Assembly: GCF_019973615.1 (NCBI RefSeq)
Contig: NZ_AP024238.1
Location: 1,674,001-1,738,000 of the forward strand
Length of the DNA: 64,000 bases
DNA from: Rhodoferax lithotrophicus
GTDB lineage: Bacteria; Pseudomonadota; Gammaproteobacteria; Burkholderiales; Burkholderiaceae_C
Direction: 5' to 3'
The position numbers and the translations under genes were made by a program. This document shows, in pieces, positions 56,581-62,671 of the stretch (its first letter is position 1; each line of letters opens with the position of its first letter). Below the pieces are notes generated by a model. It was not told the DNA's origin and did no database searches. It saw nothing but the letters and a program-made list of their open reading frames with translations.

Positions 56581-58224
56581 ATGTTGCAAAAGGCGTGGAA
56601 TCCCTGGACACACCTGTCCTTTATTGCCCGCCTGGTGGTGACTGCCAGTGTTGCGCTGATCGTAGCCAGCGTGGTGATGCTGGTGACGGTGGCTTACGAG
56701 GAAACCGAGCAAGTCGAAGCCAACCTTGACCATGTCATGCTGGATCAACTGGCCATTTTGCCCACCACGCTCGCCGATTGGATTGTGGTGGGTGACTTTG
56801 CTGTGATCCAGGAGTCTCTGAACAGATTTGCCAGTCAACATGAAGTGGCATCCATCACCTACCGTTCAGCCAATGGTGCAAGTGTCACCAGCAAAGGGCA
56901 GCTCATGGAGCTGCAAGCGCCAGCCTGGTTTGCTGCGAAATTTGGCAAGCTGAATCCGGTGGGACGGACCAGCGTCAAGATTGGTGGCCGGGAATATGGA
57001 ACGCTGGAAGTTGTTCTCACTGCGCATCAGGCGATCAATCAGGCCTGGTCTCGGCTGCAACGGCACATGGCCATTCTGGCGTTGGCGGTGGGGCTGGATT
57101 TTTTGGGCATCCTGTTTGTCTTGCGAAATGGATTGCGCCCGCTCTCGGTGCTGAATCAAGGTGCCCGCGCCTTGGCAGCGGGTGATTTAAAAACCCGCAT
57201 TCCGCTGCAGGGCAGCCCTGAGATTGCCCATACCATTGCAGCGTTCAACCGCATGGCGGAGTCGGTTGAAAGTTCGCAAAACGCATTGCGCGAAAACCTG
57301 GATCGCATTGCGCTGGCGGCCAGCGTGTTTGAGCATGCCACCGAGGGCATCATCATTACCGATGCCCAGCAGCGCATTCTTGAAACCAACCCGGCTTTTA
57401 GCCATATCACTGGCTACAGTCGATCCGAGATGCAGGGTAAAACGCCTCGCCTGCTCTCATCCGGGCGGCATGATGTCAGCTTCTACGCAGCCATGTGGGA
57501 CAGTATCCAGGGCAAAGGCCAATGGCATGGCGATATCTGGAACCTGAACAAGAACGGTGACGTGTTTCCCGAGCGGCTTTCCATCGTTGCGGTGCGTGAT
57601 GCAGAAGGAAAGGTCGCGCACTACATTGGCATTTTTTCCGACATTTCTGAACTCGCCAGAAAGGTCACCGAGCGCACCAGTGAACTTGAGGCACTCAACC
57701 ACAGGCTTGAGGCACTCTCCACCACCGACGGCTTGACTGGCATTGCCAACCGCCGCCGGTTTGATGATCGGCTGCTGACTGAATGGGCGCGGGCATTGCG
57801 GGGCGGGCATTCTGTCGCGCTATTGATGATGGATGTTGATCTGTTCAAGAACTACAACGATCACTATGGCCATCAGGCTGGCGACGAGTGTCTGCGCAGC
57901 GTGGCCAAAATTTTCGACTCGAACTCCCGCCGATCCAGCGATCTGGCGGCCCGTTACGGTGGTGAAGAGTTTGCGCTGATTGCGCCCGATACGGATGCCC
58001 CAAGTGCCCTACATCTCGCCGAAGTGATTCGACAGTCCATCGAGTCGCTTGGTCTGCCCCACGCCAAATCGCCATTCGGCAAGGTCACTGTCAGTATGGG
58101 TGTTTCAGTCATGACACCCGACGGGACTCAACAGCCGGAAATGCTGATTCACATGGCCGATGAGGCGCTGTACCTTGCCAAGAATCAGGGCCGCAACCGG
58201 GTGCTGCTGGCGCATGGGAAATGA
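56581..58224 (+). CDS. Membrane-bound HAMP-PAS-GGDEF diguanylate cyclase
   Basis: This 547-residue protein has two transmembrane helices (about 14-38 and 162-182) flanking a periplasmic sensor, then a HAMP-like segment (GLRPLSVLNQGARALAAGDL), a PAS domain (ASVFEHATEGIIITDAQQRI) and a GGDEF domain starting DGLTGIANRRRFDDRLL. The active site is GGEEF at 460-464, and the inhibitory RxxD, RSSD, lies at 451-454, the right spacing. It makes c-di-GMP. The ATG at 56581 is the likely start, 4 nt after the PhnD-like stop; the open frame extends into that gene. The pairing suggests ligand-controlled c-di-GMP synthesis. Confidence 0.92.
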   Translation: MLQKAWNPWTHLSFIARLVVTASVALIVASVVMLVTVAYEETEQVEANLDHVMLDQLAILPTTLADWIVVGDFAVIQESLNRFASQHEVASITYRSANGASVTSKGQLMELQAPAWFAAKFGKLNPVGRTSVKIGGREYGTLEVVLTAHQAINQAWSRLQRHMAILALAVGLDFLGILFVLRNGLRPLSVLNQGARALAAGDLKTRIPLQGSPEIAHTIAAFNRMAESVESSQNALRENLDRIALAASVFEHATEGIIITDAQQRILETNPAFSHITGYSRSEMQGKTPRLLSSGRHDVSFYAAMWDSIQGKGQWHGDIWNLNKNGDVFPERLSIVAVRDAEGKVAHYIGIFSDISELARKVTERTSELEALNHRLEALSTTDGLTGIANRRRFDDRLLTEWARALRGGHSVALLMMDVDLFKNYNDHYGHQAGDECLRSVAKIFDSNSRRSSDLAARYGGEEFALIAPDTDAPSALHLAEVIRQSIESLGLPHAKSPFGKVTVSMGVSVMTPDGTQQPEMLIHMADEALYLAKNQGRNRVLLAHGK

Positions 58225-58402
58225 ATCGGGATTTTGAGCAGCAGAACACGGCTGTTTGGGTTGCCAAAAATGTGCTCTGGGCACGGGGTCGTTGCAATGA
58301 CGGCTTGAATTGCCTGGACTTGTGGGCGGTTGGCTGACCCCATGTCTGCTGCGTCAGGTGGCGTAGAACAAGATATTTCCAGTGAAGAAACAATCGGCTT
58401 GG

Positions 58403-58445
58403 GTTAGGCCTGGGCTTGCCCAACAAACGGTTCAGATCGTTAGGC
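58403..58445. other. attC-like remnant after the last integron cassette gene
   Basis: On the plus strand GTTAGGC (58403-58409), GCCCAAC (58418-58424) and GTTAGGC (58439-58445) match integron core (GTTRRRY) and inverse core (RYYYAAC). On the minus strand the TAA stop of the DUF4349 gene lies in the inverse core GCCTAAC, as is usual for cassettes. The spacing is much shorter than a full attC (at least about 57 nt), so the site is partly deleted or rearranged. Confidence 0.5.
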
Positions 58446-59231
58446 GCTTGCTTTTGCTTTTCTTCGGTGCCATAACTTGCGACCGCCCCAGACAGCAATA
58501 GCCAGTACGATAAGCCAGGGAATCAAAAAGGCAATGCCGGTAATCGCTATAGAAATGCCCCGTGAAAAATTGCCGCCAAAATCCGAAATTGCATAACCAA
58601 TTGGCCTCCAGAACGCTTGATGTTCGACCGAGCGAATGGAGATATTGAGGATTTCGGTCTCCACACGTCGAACTAGGTGCGCATGCGTTCCCGCAAGAGC
58701 CTCGAGTTCGCTCTGAACTTGTGCGAGCTCGCGATTCACCTTGATGAGGGCATCAACGTCATTACTGGCCCGGCCAAGAATAGCTTCTAGCTTTGATCGG
58801 TAGTCCTTGAGCATGGCCAGCTTCTTCGAGGAATCTGCTATAGGGGCTTCCAGATCTTCAGCGGTAGTCGAATGATTGGTAACTTCGGCTTCTTTGCTGA
58901 GTGCAGCAACAATTTTCTTAATGCCATTGGGTTTGGCGCGGAACTTCAGCGAAGCTGACGCTGCACGCCCGGAGTTAATGCGGGACTCCAAAATGGCACA
59001 AAGGTCTTCAGTAGCTGCACGACAACCGGCCTGCGCCGCTTCGAAGATATCGGCAACTTTTCGTTCTTCGGCGTCTACCGACACGGAGTGCTCGTAGGCC
59101 AGGAAAGAGGAAGTCTTTCCTTCCCGTGCTTTGGCAATGGCTGGGGTCGGTGCCATCGCCGCCGATTCTTCCTTCTTGGCACACCCTGCCACAAGCACCA
59201 AGACCAACAAGGGAAGCAACAGATGTCTCAT
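58440..59231 (-). CDS. DUF4349 domain lipoprotein (probable integron cassette gene)
   Basis: This 263-residue protein has a lipoprotein signal, LLVLVLVAGCAKKEES, and matches the DUF4349 layout: a soluble N-terminal domain with paired Cys (AGCRAATEDLCAI), a long coiled coil (DVDALIKVNRELAQVQSELE), then a C-terminal membrane helix (ITGIAFLIPWLIVLAIAVWG) and a basic tail (RKLWHRRKAKASA). The function of DUF4349 is unknown; it is an envelope protein. I start it at ATG 59231, with GGAG 6 nt upstream. attC-like sites lie on both sides, which marks it as a cassette. Confidence 0.82.
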   Translation of the reverse strand: MRHLLLPLLVLVLVAGCAKKEESAAMAPTPAIAKAREGKTSSFLAYEHSVSVDAEERKVADIFEAAQAGCRAATEDLCAILESRINSGRAASASLKFRAKPNGIKKIVAALSKEAEVTNHSTTAEDLEAPIADSSKKLAMLKDYRSKLEAILGRASNDVDALIKVNRELAQVQSELEALAGTHAHLVRRVETEILNISIRSVEHQAFWRPIGYAISDFGGNFSRGISIAITGIAFLIPWLIVLAIAVWGGRKLWHRRKAKASA

Positions 59232-59245
59232 GAAAGCTCCGATGT

Positions 59246-59332
59246 GCTTAACGTTGGCGCTGCCCGGCACGCAACAACTGCCGTGAAGCGGCCTCCTGAT
59301 GTTGCGTGTCCGTGACGAGCAACCTGTTAGCG
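59246..59332 (-). other. Probable attC site between two cassette genes
   Basis: On the minus strand this 87-nt imperfect palindrome begins CGCTAAC (59332-59326) and ends GTTAAGC (59252-59246), a perfect GTTRRRY core. An inner 9-bp stem, CACGCAACA (59268-59276) with TGTTGCGTG (59300-59308), is extended by CGG/CCG across a single unpaired base, matching the extrahelical bases of folded attC sites. The next gene starts 14 nt after the core. Confidence 0.65.
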
Positions 59333-59347
59333 TTCAGGCGCACAAAA

Positions 59348-59776
59348 CTAATCTTCATTATTGGGAACCCAAACGAAATACTTTGGAACTTGTTTTGAAC
59401 AGTTGTTGACGCACACAAATTGGTTCTTCTTTTGGGTATCCTTCTTGGCGTAAATTACCCCGCGCAAGAACGATGGATCGGCATTGGGCAAGCAAATTAT
59501 GGCCACGGCCGCGTGCCTTTCTGGGAACAAAGAACACCCGGTGCCACGAATGCTCCCTGGCATCAACTGCCCGCGGTCCGTCCAAGTTTTAGGCTGTCTC
59601 AAAACGCGAATGCTTGAAGCTCTGATAGCCTCATCGTCAGCACCATCGACGGAAAAACTAAGCACAAAACCGCCCGGTCCTTGTTGATCGAGACCCACAA
59701 ACTCTCCGTCTCCCCCGGCTGTTGCAGCAGCATTCAGGATTAGGCTTGATAAAAGAAAGAGCCAACGTAGTTTCAT
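59348..59776 (-). CDS. Secreted protein of unknown function (probable integron cassette gene)
   Basis: I do not recognise this 142-residue protein. It has a signal peptide (KLRWLFLLSSLILNAAATAG), after which the mature part is a small domain with a Cys in TGCSLFPERHAAVAIICLPN and a Cys pair in FVCVNNCSKQVP, suggesting disulfides in the periplasm. The ATG lies only 3 nt after the core site GTTAGCG of an attC-like sequence, and another attC-like site follows the stop. That compact gene-plus-attC layout is the form of an integron cassette. No function can be assigned. Confidence 0.7.
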   Translation of the reverse strand: MKLRWLFLLSSLILNAAATAGGDGEFVGLDQQGPGGFVLSFSVDGADDEAIRASSIRVLRQPKTWTDRGQLMPGSIRGTGCSLFPERHAAVAIICLPNADPSFLRGVIYAKKDTQKKNQFVCVNNCSKQVPKYFVWVPNNED

Positions 59777-59779
59777 GAG

Positions 59780-59863
59780 CGCTAACGAATAGCGTTTATC
59801 CGCCGCGCTGCGATGCTTGAAGAGACCATAGATACCTCCCGCGGCTGATAAACCTTGTTGGAC
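59780..59863 (-). other. Probable attC site upstream of the secreted-protein cassette
   Basis: On the minus strand it begins GTCCAAC (59863-59857, a perfect RYYYAAC) and ends GTTAGCG (59786-59780). Just inside, GTTTATC-A-GCCGCG pairs with CGCGGC-G-GATAAAC, giving the L''/L' box pairing with an internal mismatch expected of attC. Length 84 nt is close to the next site (87 nt). The core is degenerate in its last two bases. Confidence 0.65.
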
Positions 59864-59924
59864 TGAACCGCCTGCGTGGACGCTGGCGAATAGGGGATTG
59901 AAAGCTTCTCCCCCGCTTGTGATG
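59864..59924 (-). pseudogene. Remnant of a further cassette cut by the IS91-family element
   Basis: A minus-strand frame (with residues SRYDLTSQAGEKLSIPYSPA) runs into the attC at 59780-59863 and stops at TAG inside its core. It joins the transposase end without a start of its own, so I read it as the 3' tail of a cassette gene interrupted by the insertion. Confidence 0.4.
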
Positions 59925-61318
59925 TCAGATCATAGCGGGACAGCAGCACAAATCTGTCGCCAAGCACCCCAGTTCACATGCAAAGCAGCACCCCATTGAA
60001 CTCAGACAGCCCAGCTTTCGAACTGCACGCAGGGCTTTGCTAGTGACACGCACAAGCCCCGCCCCGCCAACCCCATGAGCAGCGTGCAAACCCCTGCAAA
60101 TTGCAGCACCTTGTCCGTCCTTCACGGTGGCCCACGCTCCTGCGGCCAAGCCATCGCGCCTGGAGTTGGCAATTGTTTGGCCCCCGCTCAACACCTCAGC
60201 CGTTCGCAAGTGCCCTACTTTGCACACCGGGCACAGCCCCACGTCGATCCGGGCTACCCGCGCCATAAACCCTTGAGCCGACTCCAGCGCCTGTGGGTTG
60301 AGTGCTGGCATCTGTACGGCCAGCCGTGCCGCCTTGAGCTTCTTGCCCTTGCAGCTTGATGCCAGCACGCCATAGTGCCGAATACGCTTGACCCCGGTGG
60401 GCAACACATGCAACAGAAAGCGGCGCACAAACTCTGTGCCATCCATTGTGTGCAGGCGTTTGCCGCCCTTGTCATTGGCGCGCACCGTGAACGCCACTTC
60501 GCCCTTGTTGATGGAGCGAATCCGTTCGTTGCTGATGGCCGTGCGGTGCGTGTAACGGCTCAGGTATTCCAACACCTGGGCTGGGCCTCCCAGTGGGGCT
60601 TTGGCATACACCACCCAGTCATGTTTGTAGAGCCTGCGCTGTCGATCACACCAAGCATCAGCATCACCTTGCGGGTCGTGCGTGATGTCGCCCTTGTGGT
60701 GGGCGCGTGCCAGTGCTGCCAGAAACTTGCCCCGAAACACCTTGGACAAGGCCTGCACCGGAAACAGGAAGTCGGGCTTGCGTACCGGCGTGACCCATTG
60801 CCCCGTCTTGTCCAGCACCCCGCAGGCCATAGCCGCATGCACATGGATGTGATGCTGCAACTCTTGCCCCCAGGTGTGCAACACCAGGCTGAAGGCGGGT
60901 GTACCGCCCTTGGCCCCCATCCACTTCGGGTTAGCCGCAAACTCTGACAAGGTTTGTGCGGTGCAGGCAAACAAGGTGTCAATGACCCAACGCGGGTGCA
61001 CGCCATACAGATCATTGAGGCTGTGCGGCAGGGTGAACACCAAATGCACATAGGGCACGTTCAGCACTTCGGACAGCCTGCCTTGCAGCCAGGCATCTTT
61101 GGCCCGTGCCCCGCACTGCGGGCAATGTCGGTTACGGCAGGAGTGGTATTGCCAGTGGCTGTGGCCACAGTGCTCACACTCAAGTCGCTTGCCACCCATG
61201 GCTGCGGTTCGGCAGGCAACGATAGCCCGCCAGGCTTTGGCCTGGGGTGTGTCGATAGCGCGTGGGTTGCCAGATGCGTTGAGCCGAACTGGCGCAGCAC
61301 ATCGGCCAAGGTGGCCAT
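59925..61318 (-). pseudogene. IS91-family Y2 transposase, frameshifted near the N-terminus
   Basis: The main frame (from the ATG at 61199) encodes a zinc-finger segment (CEHCGHSHWQYHSCRNRHCP with QC), the HUH motif HHIHVHAAMACG and the double-tyrosine motif YLSRYTHRTAISN of rolling-circle IS91 transposases. The true N-terminus MATLADVLRQFGSTHLATHA starts at ATG 61318 in another frame. The two frames join if two nt are removed in GGGGTGTGTCGAT (61244-61256), a repeat-slip site. So the gene is broken by a 2-nt insertion unless ribosomes restart at 61199. The C-terminus is Cys-rich and may run into non-coding end sequence. Confidence 0.8.
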
Positions 61319-61349
61319 GCGGGGGAGCTGCAACCGTGAGCTTGAGCGC

Positions 61350-62210
61350 TTACAGCTTGGGCAGGCCCGCCAGCAGGTCTAGTGGATCAATGTCTTTGGG
61401 TGGGTGAAACTGCGGGCTGATCAAGTGCAGGTAGCGGCTGGTGGTGCTGATGTGGCCGTGGCCCAGCAGTTTCTGGATGGTGAAGAGATCGACGCCCCCT
61501 TCAAGCAAGTGGGTGGCAAAGTCGTGGCGCAGGGTGTGGATGCCGCCGCTTTTAGTGATGCCCGCGTGCTGGCGGGCGGCTCGGTAGGCGCGTTGGGCCG
61601 TGTCGATGCTGATGGGTTGCATGCCAGTGGCGTCGCAGAACAACCAGACTTTGGGGTGAAAGGTGCGCATGTAGGTGCGCAACAAACCCAGCAAGGTTGG
61701 ACTCAGCAAGGTGTAGCGCCCCTTGCCCCCTTTGCCGCAGGCCACCCGGATGCACATGCGGTCATTGTGGCTGTCGATGTCACCCACGTGCAGGGCGCAG
61801 GCTTCGGACACCCGCAGTCCCGTGGCATAAATGGTTTGCAACAGCATGCGGTGCATGGGGTGCCAACAGATGGCAAACAGGCGGGCGATTTCCTCTCGGG
61901 CCAACAACTCCGGTTGTTTGTCCGGTGTCTTGGCCATCGGAATGTGAAACAGTGTTCGTTCATGGCCCAGTACCTTCTCGTACAAAAAGCGCGCTGCGCT
62001 GGCGGCTTGATTCATGGTGCTGTAGGAAAGGTGGCGCTCCTGGAGCAGGTGCAGCAAGTAGGCATCAACCTCTTGGGCTGTGTACTCGGCGGGGTCGCGT
62101 CGGTAGTGTTTGGCCATGCCATAAATGGCCTTGACGTAACAGTCTTGGGTGCTGGGACTAAAGCCACGAACCACCATGGCGTCGATCATGCTCTGGCGTA
62201 GAGGTCTCAT
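61350..62210 (-). CDS. Tyrosine recombinase (phage/XerD-type integrase) associated with the IS91-family element
   Basis: This 286-residue protein has an N-terminal SAM-like DNA-binding domain (RQSMIDAMVVRGFSPSTQDC) and a catalytic domain with the Arg of ATGLRVSEAC, the HxxR in HTLRHDFATHLL, the His of LLGHGHIS and the Tyr of TTSRYLHL. All catalytic residues are present. The start is ATG 62210 (MRPLRQS); the open frame extends 19 codons more. Such recombinases accompany a subset of IS91-type elements. It is not an integron integrase: the extra patch of IntI is missing and the IntI stub lies separately at 62520-62651. Confidence 0.88.
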   Translation of the reverse strand: MRPLRQSMIDAMVVRGFSPSTQDCYVKAIYGMAKHYRRDPAEYTAQEVDAYLLHLLQERHLSYSTMNQAASAARFLYEKVLGHERTLFHIPMAKTPDKQPELLAREEIARLFAICWHPMHRMLLQTIYATGLRVSEACALHVGDIDSHNDRMCIRVACGKGGKGRYTLLSPTLLGLLRTYMRTFHPKVWLFCDATGMQPISIDTAQRAYRAARQHAGITKSGGIHTLRHDFATHLLEGGVDLFTIQKLLGHGHISTTSRYLHLISPQFHPPKDIDPLDLLAGLPKL

Positions 62211-62344
62211 GCTGCTATCTCCTTCAAAACCGGGGAACATTCCCCAGCCCGAAGGCTTCTCCTGCATCGCCTCAAATGCAAGCCACTTACCAACAAAAAC
62301 GCGGCGCTGGCCTGCTTGAGACCCACCACCGCGCCAGCGGTTTA

Positions 62345-62351
62345 GTTCAAC
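62345..62351 (-). other. Candidate attI core site
   Basis: On the minus strand GTTGAAC matches GTTRRRY perfectly. It lies about 170 nt upstream of the integrase stub and faces the cassettes, where attI should be. It also contains GAAC, next to which the IS91-family element appears to have inserted. Confidence 0.5.
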
Positions 62352-62429
62352 GTAATGTCCACGGCAAGACTTGCAAATTATTCTGGCCGCTGCGTATGAA
62401 TCTGGTCACGAAATTCTCCTGAAAGTGGC

Positions 62430-62651
62430 TTGCAGCCTAGCTCACAAGCCGATGAACTGGATAAACAAATCACCAGGTATAGATTCCCCATAAAACCCGG
62501 CACACCACCTCTGCAATCAACCTGCCTACTGGACCCGTTGCGCGAGCACATTTGGTACATGCACGACAGCTTGAGCACTGAAAAGGTTGATTTGTACTGG
62601 GGTCGATTTTTCATTCGCTGGCATGGGTGCAATGGTCAGATGAAGGAATGA
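62430..62651 (+). pseudogene. Integron integrase (intI) N-terminal remnant
   Basis: The 73-codon frame ends in LLDPLREHIWYMHDSLSTEK then VDLYWGRFFIRWHG, which matches the start of integron integrases (usual form LLDxxRExIRYLHYSLxTExxYxxWxRxFIRxHG). Substitutions such as IWYMHD and VDLYW, and the stop right after WHGCNGQMKE, show decay and truncation; the catalytic domain is missing. It is transcribed opposite to the cassettes, as intI should be. Residues 1-25 or so before TPPLQST are probably not integrase-derived, so the relic itself starts near 62505. Confidence 0.7.
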
Positions 62652-62671
62652 GCCGCTTCTTCCTCTCCTGA

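Larger units (their letters stand above)
59925..62344 (-). mobile_element. IS91-family insertion with a tyrosine-recombinase companion gene
   Basis: The segment carries a Y2-type IS91 transposase gene and, 31 nt upstream, a tyrosine recombinase, both on the minus strand. The right boundary near 62344 adjoins GTTC (GAAC on the minus strand), the tetranucleotide IS91-type elements are known to target, and no target duplication is expected. Sub-terminal inverted sequence (GCTGGC/GCCAGC around 62302-62339) fits an IS91-type end. The left boundary is uncertain and lies near the transposase stop. Confidence 0.6.

Noticed and set aside
59782..59967. 61-residue frame as an independent gene
   Set aside because: It starts in the transposase end and runs through an attC-like site, so it is read as a cassette remnant.
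61404..62201. 265-residue plus-strand frame opposite the tyrosine recombinase
   Set aside because: It is the shadow of the recombinase, which has all catalytic residues in frame.
61350..62210. Tyrosine recombinase as the integron integrase
   Set aside because: It lies on the cassette strand, lacks the IntI-specific patch and sits inside the IS91 element, while a separate IntI relic exists.
62445..62500. LexA box at a possible intI promoter
   Set aside because: CTGG and CCAG are 12 nt apart rather than CTGT-N8-ACAG, so SOS control is not supported.
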